Assembly: GCF_000314005.1 (NCBI RefSeq)
Contig: NZ_JH980292.1
Coordinates: forward strand, 5,154,292-5,218,291
Direction: 5' to 3'
Source: Spirulina subsalsa PCC 9445
GTDB lineage: Bacteria > Cyanobacteriota > Cyanobacteriia > Cyanobacteriales > Spirulinaceae
DNA length: 64,000 nt
Shown: in pieces, positions 15,291-24,421 of the stretch
Layout: every line of letters begins with the position of its first letter
How positions within the stretch are numbered: the first letter of the stretch is position 1
The notes under the pieces: generated by a model
Seen by the model: the letters and a program-made list of their open reading frames with translations, nothing else
Told to the model about the DNA's origin: nothing
Database searches by the model: none
Made by a program: the position numbers and the translations under genes

Positions 15291-16868
15291 ATGAATACTG
15301 TTGCTATTGATTTCGGCACCAGCAACACCGTCGTCAGTTTTTTAGAACCCGATACCCAAACCCCGAAAACCCTACGCTTCGGGGAAATGTCCCGGTTGTT
15401 TCGCAGCAAGAGTAAAGACGGGAGTTGGGTAGATGTGCCTGTAATCCCCAGTTTGCTCTATGTGCAGGCCGCCGATCAGATTTTGATTGGGGAACAAGTG
15501 CGATCGCAACGCCTCGGCTTTACGGAACCTGAACGCCTCTTTAAAGGCTTCAAACGCGAGTTAGCGGCTGATTTCCAAATGCCCCCCCGTCAACTGGAGG
15601 GTTTAACCTACGATGCCCAGACCGTCTCAGAACGGTTTTTAGGGCAAATCTGGCAAAGTATCCAAAAGCAAGATATAACCCCCTCAGAACTCATTTTTAC
15701 CGTGCCTGTGGGCGCATTTGAACGGTATCTGGACTGGTTTAATGATTTTGCCGATCAATTAGGGGTCGAACAACGGCGCTTTATTGATGAGTCTACGGCC
15801 GCCGCCCTGGGGTATGCTGTGCAGAATCCCGGCGCGTTAGTTCTGGTAATTGATTTTGGGGGCGGCACTCTGGATTTAAGTTTAGTCCGCACCGAGGGCG
15901 CAATGGGCAACCAGCAAGCGGTTTCTGCCCAAGTCTTGGCTAAATCTGATGCCTATGTGGGGGGAGAGGATATTGATATCTGGATTGTGGAAGACTATCT
16001 CAGGCAACAGGGCACCTCCCGGGATGGTGTGGATGAGGTGAGTTGGCAGAATTTACTGGAGTTAGCAGAACGCTTGAAAATTCGCCTGTCTGGGGAAGAA
16101 AAGGCGGCGGAAAGCTGGCTCGATGAGGAAAATTTTATGTCCTATGATTTGAGTTTAGATCGGGAGCAGTTCGAGGACATTCTAGAACGCCACCAGTTTT
16201 TAGAACAGTTGCGGGAGGCCTTGGATGAAGTGGTGATGACGGCCTTGGGGAAAGGAGTCCAGAAAAGTGATATTGAACAAGTGTTACTGGTGGGGGGCAG
16301 TTGTTTAATTCCGGCGGTGCAACAGTTGATTGTCTCCTATTTTGGGCGATCGCGGGTACAACTGGGCAAACCCTTTGAGGCCGTCTGTCATGGGGCTTTA
16401 GCCCTCACCCAAATTGAAGCGGTAGATGACTATTTACGCCACAGTTACGCCCTCCGTCTTTGGGAACCGATCACCCGCACTTATTCCTATTTCACCCTAT
16501 TTAATCGAGGGAGTCAGTATCCTTGTAAACGGGAAGATCCCTTAACCTTACAAGTGGCTAGGGAAGGACAGAAGGAAATTCGCCTTGATATTGGGGAAGT
16601 GGCTCAAGTGAGTCAAGCTGAAGTAACCTATGATGAGTTGGGGCGAATGTCGAGCAGTAAACTCCATCGTCAATCCCAGTATCGCTCCCTTGACAGTCAT
16701 CATGCCCAAGTCTGTGTCGCCCATTTAGAACCGAGTGGACAGGTGGGTATGGATCGAATTTCGGTAGAATTTGAGGTGAACGAGCAACGGGTACTGCTCG
16801 CCACGGTCAAGGATTTGTTAACCGAACAGGTGTTAGTCGAAAAAGGTGCGATCGCTAAATTGCAATAA
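15291..16868 (+). CDS. Short Hsp70-family chaperone-like protein
   Basis: A 525-residue Hsp70 relative, shorter than DnaK (about 640). The ATPase domain is complete: phosphate-1 loop AIDFGTSNTVVSF, phosphate-2 loop VIDFGGGTLDLSLV, connect motif region FIDESTAAALGYA and adenosine motif VLLVGGSCLIPAVQQL. The substrate-binding part is short and the helical lid and EEVD-like tail are missing, as in HscC/YegD-type proteins. The ATG at 15291 is chosen because a longer reading adds 21 non-homologous residues. A GrpE-like gene precedes it and a HAS-barrel-like gene follows after 5 nt. Substrates are unknown. Confidence 0.85.
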   Translation: MNTVAIDFGTSNTVVSFLEPDTQTPKTLRFGEMSRLFRSKSKDGSWVDVPVIPSLLYVQAADQILIGEQVRSQRLGFTEPERLFKGFKRELAADFQMPPRQLEGLTYDAQTVSERFLGQIWQSIQKQDITPSELIFTVPVGAFERYLDWFNDFADQLGVEQRRFIDESTAAALGYAVQNPGALVLVIDFGGGTLDLSLVRTEGAMGNQQAVSAQVLAKSDAYVGGEDIDIWIVEDYLRQQGTSRDGVDEVSWQNLLELAERLKIRLSGEEKAAESWLDEENFMSYDLSLDREQFEDILERHQFLEQLREALDEVVMTALGKGVQKSDIEQVLLVGGSCLIPAVQQLIVSYFGRSRVQLGKPFEAVCHGALALTQIEAVDDYLRHSYALRLWEPITRTYSYFTLFNRGSQYPCKREDPLTLQVAREGQKEIRLDIGEVAQVSQAEVTYDELGRMSSSKLHRQSQYRSLDSHHAQVCVAHLEPSGQVGMDRISVEFEVNEQRVLLATVKDLLTEQVLVEKGAIAKLQ

Positions 16869-16873
16869 AATCC

Positions 16874-17542
16874 ATGCGTGTTCCCCTCCCCCAATTTGCC
16901 ACCGACAATCGGCCCCCTGAACATATTGCCGAAGTCATCGAAACCACAACAACCGAGTTTCTGGCGCAATGTTTAGACCCCGAAGAATTAAACTTTCCCC
17001 TCATGCCGCCCTTTGGCAGTTGGGTCAAGGCCTGGGACGAAGAATCCGGGAATAAAATCTTTGGGATTGTCACCTATGCCACCACTTCCCCCATTGATTC
17101 CGTTCACCGGGCGCGAGCGTTAGGGCTATCCTTAGAAGAATTACGATCCGAACAGCCTCAAATCTTTGCCATGCTCAAAACCGAGTTTCGCGCCGCCCTA
17201 GTTGGCTTTGAAACGCCCTCTGGGGGGAATAACGGCCCATCTAGCGCACAGGGGGCTATGTTCCAGTATTTACCCCCTCGCCCTCCCCAAATTCATCAAG
17301 GCGTGTACCAGTGCGATCGCCCCGAAATCATCGCCTTCACCGAAAACCTAGACTTCCTGCGCACCCTCCTCCAAGTCAAAAACGTTCCCGTTGAAGCCCT
17401 CGTCGCCGCCTGCCTCCGCCAGATTTATCAACTGCGTCAATGCGATCGCCCTTGGCTCGTCAAAGCCGGACGCGCCCTCAGTCAACTCCTCAAAGACGAT
17501 TACGACAATTTACGTTACATCCTCAGCCAAATTCACCCCTAA
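16874..17542 (+). CDS. HAS-barrel-like conserved cyanobacterial protein
   Basis: A 222-residue protein beginning MRVPLPQFATDNRPPEHIAE. The N-terminal half (about 15-115), with PPFGSWVKAWDE, NKIFGIVTYATTSPIDSVHR and ARALGLSLEEL, resembles the HAS-barrel (HerA/ATP-synthase) beta domain found as a separate protein in cyanobacteria. The C-terminal half is helical. It lies 5 nt after the Hsp70 stop and must be co-transcribed with it. HAS barrels usually serve as assembly or binding modules of hexameric ATPases; whether the Hsp70 helps such an assembly is inference. Confidence 0.6.
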   Translation: MRVPLPQFATDNRPPEHIAEVIETTTTEFLAQCLDPEELNFPLMPPFGSWVKAWDEESGNKIFGIVTYATTSPIDSVHRARALGLSLEELRSEQPQIFAMLKTEFRAALVGFETPSGGNNGPSSAQGAMFQYLPPRPPQIHQGVYQCDRPEIIAFTENLDFLRTLLQVKNVPVEALVAACLRQIYQLRQCDRPWLVKAGRALSQLLKDDYDNLRYILSQIHP

Positions 17543-17699
17543 ATCCCCCCGTTCCTATCATCTTTGTAACATTCGGGTATATTTTTTTACAAAGCTTCGC
17601 AAAACAGCAAGTGAAAGTAAATAAATCCAAAAGAACTCCCACGCTTCAAAAACCAAGTCTTACAATGAAGAAGTAAGCCAAGAAAAGGCGTGATTCAAA

Positions 17700-17830
17700 A
17701 CTACCCTCGACCCAGAGGAGTGACCCCGGAAACTCCCTAGAGGTAAGGCATACCGCCGATTGCTGCCGAATCAAAATCGGTTCAAGCAGCCCTCTAAGGC
17801 TCCCAAACGATTGAATAGCACCCTCTTCTT
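17700..17830 (+). ncRNA. Candidate structured RNA upstream of ppsA
   Basis: Three nested or adjacent stems can be drawn. GGAGT...ACTCC lies at about 17718-17739. CCTAGAGG pairs with CCCTCTAAGG over about 17738-17802. Inside the latter, GCTG-CCGA-atcaaaa-TCGG-bulge-CAGC forms a compact hairpin at about 17762-17790. No known riboswitch consensus was recognised. It resembles an RNase P RNA only in a short CATACCGCCGAT string and lacks the rest. It could be a leader regulator of ppsA or an independent small RNA. Confidence 0.4.
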
Positions 17831-18025
17831 GCTTAACCTCAAGTTAATGTCAGGCACTTAAACTTAGCAAAAAATCCAAGGTGGATAGAGTACATTGACC
17901 TTAAAAATGACTGTTTTTTGCGGCAATCTGATCAAAAAACTTAACCTAAGTTAACTCAAGCTTTAAGTTGCAGCTTAAAGAGAGTTGAATCAAGTTAAGT
18001 CCGGTTTCCTATTCTAAGTTTCAGT

Positions 18026-18053
18026 GTGACATTTAAGTTGTGACATTTAAGTT
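18026..18053 (+). promoter_or_regulatory. Perfect 14-bp tandem repeat with TTAAGTT cores
   Basis: GTGACATTTAAGTT occurs twice head to tail. It ends a 200-bp zone with at least eight TTAAGTT or AACTTAA-like words. Direct repeats spaced about 1.3 helical turns apart could bind a regulator of ppsA. Confidence 0.4.
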
Positions 18054-18289
18054 GAGTGTGATTATGTTTTGGTTTGGTAATGAGTATTAATCCTTAAATA
18101 ATCTGGTGGATTCCGAAATACTCACTCCAGATCGTTCACAATCAAAAAGCTAGTCCAGAAGATTATCTCATACCGAGGGGACAAAATCAATGATCCCCAG
18201 TCGGTTTAAAGCCAATCTCTGGGACTCGCTAGGAAACTTTAGGCTTTGCATTGTTTCTTAACGTACTGAAATACACAGGAGCGAGATTT

Positions 18290-20794
18290 ATGGTTAGCAC
18301 AAGCCTTGACCGAACCAGTGATGCCTCTAAAGAAAAAGCTTTAATTCTTTGGTTTGAAGAAGTAGGCACCCATGATGTCGGTCTAGTAGGCGGGAAAAAC
18401 TCCTCATTGGGTGAAATGATCCAATTATTACAACCCAAAGGAGTGAATGTTCCAACCGGTTTTGCCACAACCGCTTATGCGTTCCGCTACTTCGTCAAAG
18501 AAGCTGGTCTAGAAGCCAAATTACGGGAATTATTCAGTGATTTGGATGTTAACAACGTTCAAAACCTACAAGAACGGGGTAAACAAGCGCGGGCGTTGGT
18601 CTTAAACACCCCCTTCCCCCAAGACCTGCAAATGGCGATCGCCTCCGCTTACAAACGGCTTTGTGAACGCTACGGTGCAAGCTCAGAACTGTGTGATCGT
18701 TTCAGCGACCCCGAAGCCCGTCAACTTTGTGAAGAACAAAGCAAAGACACCGACGTAGCCGTTCGTTCCAGCGCCACCGCCGAAGACTTACCCGAAGCCA
18801 GTTTTGCCGGACAACAAGAAACCTATCTGAACGTACAAGGGGTAAAAGGCGTTTTAGAATCTTGTCATAAATGCTTCGCCTCCCTGTTCACCGACCGCGC
18901 TATTTCCTACCGGGAACACAACGGATTTGATCACTTCTCCGTTGCCCTCTCCGTTGGTGTCCAAAAAATGGTACGTTCTGACCTCTCCACCTCTGGGGTT
19001 ATGTTCTCCATCGACACCGAAACCGGGTTCAAAAATGCCGCGTTAATCACCGCCGCCTATGGTTTAGGGGAAAACGTGGTACAAGGTGCCGTCAACCCCG
19101 ATGAATACTATGTATTCAAGCCCACCCTGAAAGATGGTTGCCGTCCGATCTTAGAAAAACGCCTCGGCGAAAAAGCCATCAAAATGGTTTACGATGTCGG
19201 CGGTTCCAAACTGACCAAAAACGTTGAAGTTCCCCTGACTGAACGGCAGAAATATTGCATCAGCGACGATGAAATTCTGCAACTGGCAAAATGGGCTGTT
19301 CAAATTGAAGAACACTACTCCGAAGTACGCGGTCAATTCACCCCAATGGACATTGAGTGGGCGAAAGACGGGATTACCGGAGAACTGTTCATCGTTCAAG
19401 CCCGCCCTGAAACCGTTCAATCCCAAAAATCCGCCAACGTTTTAGTGAGCTATGAACTGAAAGAACACAGCAAGGTTCTGGTCACAGGTCGCAGTGTTGG
19501 CGCAGCCATCGGTCAAGGGAAAGCTCAAGTTATCCATAACGTGAGCAACATCACCCAGTTCAAACCCGGCGAAGTGCTGATTACCAACCGCACAGACCCC
19601 GACTGGGAACCCATCATGAAACAAGCCAGTGCCATCGTCACCAACCAAGGGGGGCGGACTTGCCACGCGGCCATTATTGCTCGTGAAATGGGGATTCCTG
19701 CCATTGTAGGTTGTGGTGATGCCACCGAAAAAATCGCCACCGGACAAGATGTTACCGTTTGTTGTTCTGAAGGGGACGAAGGTCACATCTACGAAGGTTT
19801 ATTACCTTACGAATTGAAAGAAACCCAACTGGATAACCTGCCTCGCACCAAGACTCAAATCTTGATGAACATTGGTAATCCAGAACAAGCGTTCTCCTTA
19901 GCAGGGATTCCTGCCGATGGTGTTGGTTTAGCTCGTTTAGAGTTCATCATTGCCAACCACATCAAAGCTCACCCGATGGCCTTGTTGAAATACGACGAAC
20001 TCGAAGATGAAAACGTGAAAGCGGAAATCGTCGAGTTGACAAAAGGCTATGATGACAAACCGGAATTCTTCGTCGACAAACTGGCTCGCGGGATTGCGAT
20101 GATTGCCGCCGCCTTCTATCCCAAACCCGTTATCGTGCGGATGTCTGACTTCAAATCCAATGAGTACGCGAACTTACTCGGCGGTCGTCAGTTTGAACCG
20201 AAAGAAGAAAACCCGATGATTGGCTGGCGTGGTGCTTCCCGCTACTATGACCCCAACTATGCTGAAGCTTACGCTTTAGAATGTAAAGCCTTCAAACGGG
20301 TGCGCGACGAAATGGGTCTGACCAACGTTGTGCCGATGGTTCCCTTCTGCCGGACTCCTGAAGAAGGCAAACGGGTATTAGAAGAAATGGCTAAACAAGG
20401 TCTGGAACGGGGCGTAAACGGTTTACAAGTTTATGTGATGTGTGAACTGCCCAGTAACGTGATTTTGGCCGACCAATTCTCAGAAGTGTTTGATGGTTTC
20501 TCCATCGGTTCTAATGACTTAACCCAATTAACGTTAGGGTTAGACCGTGACTCCGCTTTAGTGGCTCACCTGTTCGACGAACGGAACGACGGTGTGAAAC
20601 GGATGGTGAAAATGGCCATTGAAACCGCAAAAGCTAAAGGTCGTAAGATCGGGATTTGTGGTCAAGCGCCCAGTGACTATCCTGAATTCGCTCAGTTCTT
20701 AGTGGAATTAGGCATTGACTCCATGAGTTTGAATCCTGACTCTGTGCTGCAAACCATCTTGATGGTGGCAGAAGTGGAGCAGAAGAACGCCTAG
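18290..20794 (+). CDS. ppsA: Phosphoenolpyruvate synthase
   Basis: Makes PEP from pyruvate and ATP with release of AMP and phosphate, the gluconeogenic direction. The 834-residue product has the ATP-grasp N-terminal domain (LWFEEVGTHDVGLVGGKNSS; VAVRSSATAEDLPEASFAGQ), the swivelling phosphohistidine domain with catalytic His459 in GGRTCHAAIIAREMG, and the C-terminal PEP/pyruvate barrel (FSIGSNDLTQLTLGLDRDS; GICGQAPSD with the catalytic Cys). The start ATG has AGGAG 8 nt upstream; an earlier in-frame ATG at 18251 lacks a site. It differs from pyruvate phosphate dikinase by its PpsA-type N-terminus. A hairpin terminator follows. Confidence 0.95.
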   Translation: MVSTSLDRTSDASKEKALILWFEEVGTHDVGLVGGKNSSLGEMIQLLQPKGVNVPTGFATTAYAFRYFVKEAGLEAKLRELFSDLDVNNVQNLQERGKQARALVLNTPFPQDLQMAIASAYKRLCERYGASSELCDRFSDPEARQLCEEQSKDTDVAVRSSATAEDLPEASFAGQQETYLNVQGVKGVLESCHKCFASLFTDRAISYREHNGFDHFSVALSVGVQKMVRSDLSTSGVMFSIDTETGFKNAALITAAYGLGENVVQGAVNPDEYYVFKPTLKDGCRPILEKRLGEKAIKMVYDVGGSKLTKNVEVPLTERQKYCISDDEILQLAKWAVQIEEHYSEVRGQFTPMDIEWAKDGITGELFIVQARPETVQSQKSANVLVSYELKEHSKVLVTGRSVGAAIGQGKAQVIHNVSNITQFKPGEVLITNRTDPDWEPIMKQASAIVTNQGGRTCHAAIIAREMGIPAIVGCGDATEKIATGQDVTVCCSEGDEGHIYEGLLPYELKETQLDNLPRTKTQILMNIGNPEQAFSLAGIPADGVGLARLEFIIANHIKAHPMALLKYDELEDENVKAEIVELTKGYDDKPEFFVDKLARGIAMIAAAFYPKPVIVRMSDFKSNEYANLLGGRQFEPKEENPMIGWRGASRYYDPNYAEAYALECKAFKRVRDEMGLTNVVPMVPFCRTPEEGKRVLEEMAKQGLERGVNGLQVYVMCELPSNVILADQFSEVFDGFSIGSNDLTQLTLGLDRDSALVAHLFDERNDGVKRMVKMAIETAKAKGRKIGICGQAPSDYPEFAQFLVELGIDSMSLNPDSVLQTILMVAEVEQKNA

Positions 20795-20841
20795 AGCAAC
20801 GTCTAGAAAATAAGGTGTGATGCCTTTTGAGTGATCTCCAG

Positions 20842-20890
20842 CACTCCGCCACCTCGCAGAACGCAGGTGGCGGAGTGTTCATTTGGTTTT
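20842..20890 (+). terminator. ppsA rho-independent terminator, a shared palindrome
   Basis: CACTCCGCCACCTCGC, 5 nt, then GCAGGTGGCGGAGTG, followed by TTCATTTGGTTTTTT. The stem is strong and a T-run follows. A close relative of this palindrome lies at 57418-57450, where no T-run follows, so the terminator may derive from a mobile palindromic repeat. Confidence 0.75.
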
Positions 20891-20901
20891 TTCTGGTCTG
20901 C

Positions 20902-20943
20902 GTGACATCCTCCCGACGCTGACCCTAGGGATACAGCACCGGA
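20902..20943 (-). mobile_element. Solo right end of an IS200/IS605-type element
   Basis: GTGACATCCTCCCGACGCTG followed by ACCCTAGGGATACAG matches, with few changes, the end of the IS605 derivative at 53956-53995. No left end, tnpA or tnpB lies nearby, so this is a remnant left between ppsA and tldE. Confidence 0.6.
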
Positions 20944-20957
20944 CTAATCTTGACAAG

Positions 20958-22301
20958 TTAAGTCTCCCCAGTAATAGACAATTGATCCACCCAAATCCGA
21001 GGACATACCCCACCTGGCGTTAACTCTAACTCCGATTCCACATAAATAATCGACTTCAACACCTCCCGGAAATCTCCGGCCACAGTGGCTGAATCAATAC
21101 TAATGCGCTCTCCCTTGTTTACTAACCAGCCATCAAAGGGTAGGGAAAAAGATCCCTGTAACGCATTTGCTCCGGCATGGAGAGCTTGTAAATCATCAAT
21201 CCAGATCACATTTTCGGCCTCGGCAAGGCTTAATACCTCTTGGGCAGGCTGTCCGGGGAAGACATGATAAAAGTGAGGGCTAACAGTGACTTTCGCGCCG
21301 ATATTGGCGTTTCCGGTGGGTTGGGCGTTGAGACGTTTTGCCGTGCCAGCACTATGTAAAAAACTGGTCAGGATGCCATCGGTAATAATTGGGGTGCGAC
21401 GGGTGGGAGTGCCTTCTCCATCAAAGGTTTCCTTGCCGACATTTTGGGGGTGTAAGGCATCATCACAGACTGAAAGCAGGGGAGAGGCGATCGCATGACC
21501 CAGAGAATCCGGCGTAGACAGACTTTGTTGATCGAGAATACTTTGAGCATTAAACAGATTAGAAAACGCCGACAATAACTGAAGAAATGCTTCAGCCGAA
21601 AAGACAACCCGATACTTGCCCGTTTTCACCTTTTGATAGTTTAAATGGCTAATGGTTTTTTCCGCCGCTTCTTGAATACAGCCTTGAACATCTAATTGAT
21701 TTAAACCGTTACTCAGGCGAAAACTTCCAGCACTACGGGGTTTTTTGCCATTTTCTTCTGTCTTACTGTATAAATACATCGACGTAGTATTATGACGTTC
21801 ATAGCGCACTGCCCCCGCACTATTGAGATAAAAATGATCTAAATCCTGTTGGGAGAGTCCATTGTAGGGAACGCTGGTAATAGCTGGATGAGCCGCCATC
21901 AATTCTTTTTCGGCTTGAATTAGGGTTTCAATTAACACCGGAACCTCTGCGGGGGATGCCGTTTGTGGCTCAATTTCCACCACGGGATGGGTAGATTCTG
22001 GACTAAAATCCGGGATGTTTTCCTTCACCCCAAAATAACTCGCTTCTTGGGCGGTTTTTAAGGCTAATTCAATCCCTTTAGGATCGACATCGGTTGTAGA
22101 GGTTACGCCCATTGTTTGCTGATCATTCCACACCCGCACCACAATACTGGAACGGTTAGAAGCCTTAACCTGTTTGGGTTCACCCTGATCTACTTGGACA
22201 CTTGTAGAATCAGTCGAAGACCCATAAATATCATATTTGTGAATACCTAAACGCTGGGCGATTTCTCGGGTGTAATTGGATAGTTCTTGAACGTTTGCCA
22301 T
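20958..22301 (-). CDS. tldE: TldE/PmbA family protein (TldD partner)
   Basis: A 447-residue TldE (PmbA) homologue. TldD and TldE form a heterodimeric metalloprotease that processes unfolded or modified peptides; TldE carries no active HExxxH. Visible features are QRLGIHKYDIYGSSTDSTSV, a central FSAEAFLQLLSAFSNLFNAQ and C-terminal GSFSLPFDGWLVNKGERISI. It lies 190 nt downstream of tldD on the same strand. Two hairpins in the gap (22323-22344 and 22379-22408) could attenuate or separate the transcripts. Confidence 0.92.
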   Translation of the reverse strand: MANVQELSNYTREIAQRLGIHKYDIYGSSTDSTSVQVDQGEPKQVKASNRSSIVVRVWNDQQTMGVTSTTDVDPKGIELALKTAQEASYFGVKENIPDFSPESTHPVVEIEPQTASPAEVPVLIETLIQAEKELMAAHPAITSVPYNGLSQQDLDHFYLNSAGAVRYERHNTTSMYLYSKTEENGKKPRSAGSFRLSNGLNQLDVQGCIQEAAEKTISHLNYQKVKTGKYRVVFSAEAFLQLLSAFSNLFNAQSILDQQSLSTPDSLGHAIASPLLSVCDDALHPQNVGKETFDGEGTPTRRTPIITDGILTSFLHSAGTAKRLNAQPTGNANIGAKVTVSPHFYHVFPGQPAQEVLSLAEAENVIWIDDLQALHAGANALQGSFSLPFDGWLVNKGERISIDSATVAGDFREVLKSIIYVESELELTPGGVCPRIWVDQLSITGET

Positions 22302-22322
22302 GATTAAATTGAGGGATAAAAC

Positions 22323-22408
22323 AGACTCTCTTCGTAGTAAGAGAGTTTCATTTTTTAGGAGTAGATTGCTCTGTATTTTATTCCCTCAATTTTAAAAGAT
22401 TGAGGGAA
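22323..22408 (-). promoter_or_regulatory. Two hairpins between tldD and tldE
   Basis: ACTCTCTT-CGTAGT-AAGAGAGT (22323-22344) and TTCCCTCAAT...ATTGAGGGAA (about 22380-22408) are perfect inverted repeats. On the minus strand the hairpin nearer tldE is followed by TGTTTTAT. They may end the tldD transcript or reduce flow into tldE. Confidence 0.45.
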
Positions 22409-22491
22409 TTTAAATCAGAGAATCATAACGGGAAATGTTTTAAAAAGATTCCCGGCTTATTGAAACCTGCCTGGGGGACAGTAACAGCAAT

Positions 22492-23964
22492 TTATCGACC
22501 GCCAACGGTGATAGAATCCACTTTTAAATGAGGTTGACCCACGGTGACGTAAATACTGCCACTAATTGAACCACAGAAGCCCGGAGCAAGGCTTAAATCA
22601 TTGGAACACATGGAAATTTTATTCATAATTTCCTTGGCTTCTCCAATCAGAATTGCACCTTTGAGAGGTTTTGTTATTTTGCCATTTTCGATTAAATAGG
22701 CTTCTTCCACCCCAAAATTAAATTCTCCCGTTGCGCCAACACTCCCGCCGCCCATTTTTTTACAGTAAATCCCTTTTTCCACGGAGTTAAATAAATCCTC
22801 AAGGCTATAGTCTCCGGGGGCGATGTAAGTATTGCGCATCCGAGAGGCGGCCGCATAGGCGAAACTTTGACGGCGACCGCTTCCTGTGCGAGGATGACCT
22901 GTTCGCAGAGATCCGGCGCGATCGCTCAAAAAGTTTTTCAATACCCCATTCTCAATCAATAATGTGCGCTGGGTAGGCATTCCTTCATCATCCATGTCAA
23001 TGGTGCCAAAGGCATCATCGGAGCGCCCTTCATCCCAAGCGGTCAGATTTTCGTGGGCAATTTTTTCCCCTTTTTTGTCGATAAACGGTGTCGTTTTCCG
23101 TTCAATTTGGGTGGTTTCCAACAGATGGCCACAAGCTTCATGGAAGATTACTCCCCCAAAATGATTGGCCATAATAATTGGATAGTCTCCCGACTCCACA
23201 TAGTCGGCATAGAGCATTTTTCCGGCCGATTCTCCCAAGTTAGCGGCCGTGGTGGTATAGTCCCAATTGCGCAGGAAATCGGGATCACTGGTATTTCCAT
23301 CCCGGACACTATTAGAACTCCGATTATCTCCATCGGCACAGAGCAAATTGTAGCCCACCGATTGAGTTAAGCGAATATCCCGGGCAAAGGTGCCATCACT
23401 GGCCGCTACCAGCACTTCTTGCCAGTCTCGGAAATAAACAGCCCGTCGGGATTGTACATGGGAGGCATTCTGCTTTAATTGGTCATTGGCAGCTAGTAAA
23501 ATCTCCCCCATTTCCTGCATGGAACTACATTCACCCAGCCAGCGTTCTTTTTCTTTCACTGTGCCATAATCCCGCAGGAGTTCTAAATACACTTCGGGAA
23601 CGTAGGAATTCGGGGCGGGTAAGGTTAATCCTAAGATAGCTAGCGCTTTCTCTAAAGCTCCTTTTAGCCCTTGGAATGAGAGATCATTCGTGCTAACGTA
23701 ACAGTCCCCCATCCCCCGGAAAACTCGCACTCCGGCCCCGGTGGAGAGGCGTGGGGTGATACTGGTGATGGTATCTTCTTCCGCGAGACAACTGATATAG
23801 TTGACCCGTTCTAGGAAAAATTCAATAAAATCCGCTCCTGCTGCACGTCCTAAGCCCAAGAGTGTGGAGAGTGGGGATTCCCAAGTGATATCAAAGCGTT
23901 CCGGGGTAGCAGTATAGTCTAAACTCGGTAATTCTTTGGTCAGGAGTAAGATACTAGATGGCAT
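22492..23964 (-). CDS. tldD: TldD metalloprotease
   Basis: The catalytic subunit of the TldD/TldE protease. In the 490-residue product the zinc motif HEACGH lies at residues 275-280 in [20 protein letters not shown]. Other family blocks are [20 protein letters not shown] at the N-terminus, [20 protein letters not shown] and [20 protein letters not shown]. It is followed by tldE. The pair helps mature peptide antibiotics and degrade peptides in other bacteria; in cyanobacteria it is common and its substrate is usually not known. Confidence 0.95.
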   Translation of the reverse strand: MPSSILLLTKELPSLDYTATPERFDITWESPLSTLLGLGRAAGADFIEFFLERVNYISCLAEEDTITSITPRLSTGAGVRVFRGMGDCYVSTNDLSFQGLKGALEKALAILGLTLPAPNSYVPEVYLELLRDYGTVKEKERWLGECSSMQEMGEILLAANDQLKQNASHVQSRRAVYFRDWQEVLVAASDGTFARDIRLTQSVGYNLLCADGDNRSSNSVRDGNTSDPDFLRNWDYTTTAANLGESAGKMLYADYVESGDYPIIMANHFGGVIFHEACGHLLETTQIERKTTPFIDKKGEKIAHENLTAWDEGRSDDAFGTIDMDDEGMPTQRTLLIENGVLKNFLSDRAGSLRTGHPRTGSGRRQSFAYAAASRMRNTYIAPGDYSLEDLFNSVEKGIYCKKMGGGSVGATGEFNFGVEEAYLIENGKITKPLKGAILIGEAKEIMNKISMCSNDLSLAPGFCGSISGSIYVTVGQPHLKVDSITVGGR

Positions 23965-24097
23965 AGTGTTTATTTTGTGCGGGATGAAAGAGCTAAATCC
24001 TTAGTTTAACAAAATGTTGCGGAATTCCCCGTCCCCCGTTGCAGATCCCGAGAGGATGCCAGATGACCAGAGTCTTGTTGAGCCATTGTGTTGGTCA

Positions 24098-24394
24098 CTA
24101 GGTGATGATTTCGATTAACATTTTGCATCCAATCCCTAACAAGATCAATCCGCCGAGAATCTCAACTTTACTGCCGAAGAAGTCCCCGCAACGATGACCC
24201 ACGACCACCCCACAACAACAGAGGGAAAAGGTGGTCATGCCAATAATGGTAATGACGGGGGCGAGGGCGACTTGTAACACCGAGAAACTCACCCCTGCGG
24301 CTAAAGCATCAATACTGGTTGCGATCGCTAATCCTAACAAGGTGTAATTATCGAGAGGATCAAAAGCCTGATTTTCTTCGTCTTGTAATCCCTC
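24098..24394 (-). pseudogene. mntP: N-terminally truncated manganese exporter MntP
   Basis: The frame encodes only the C-terminal half of MntP (DUF204): a linker GLQDEENQAFDPLDNYTLLG, then GLAIATSIDALAAGVSFSVL, a second helix and EILGGLILLGIGCKMLIE. The family is about 185 residues in two repeats of three helices; the first repeat with its DAFA-like motif is missing. An in-frame TAG at 24397-24395 closes the reading upstream, and the amine oxidase gene ends 25 nt further on. Two helices contain unusual Cys runs (LCCCGVVVGHRCG). It is almost certainly a non-functional remnant. Confidence 0.8.
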
Positions 24395-24421
24395 CTAGAT
24401 CATCTTCCCCCCTATTCCCTA

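Larger units (their letters stand above)
17543..18289. other. Long ppsA leader / intergenic region
   Basis: This 747-bp gap carries no coding frame. In order it holds a possible structured RNA (17700-17830), a dense set of TTAAGTT/AACTTAA motifs (17830-18055), a perfect 14-bp tandem repeat (18026-18053) and the ppsA ribosome binding site. Its length and organisation suggest complex control of ppsA. Confidence 0.6.

Noticed and set aside
17700..17830. RNase P RNA (rnpB) or signal recognition particle RNA
   Set aside because: Only a 12-nt CATACCGCCGAT string resembles RNase P; the conserved GAGGAAAGTCCG block and the GGAAGCAGCC-like SRP loop are missing.
18290..20794. Pyruvate phosphate dikinase for the gene called ppsA
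   Set aside because: The N-terminal ATP-grasp text and the swivelling-domain text follow PpsA, including LWFEEVGTHDVGLVGGKNSS.
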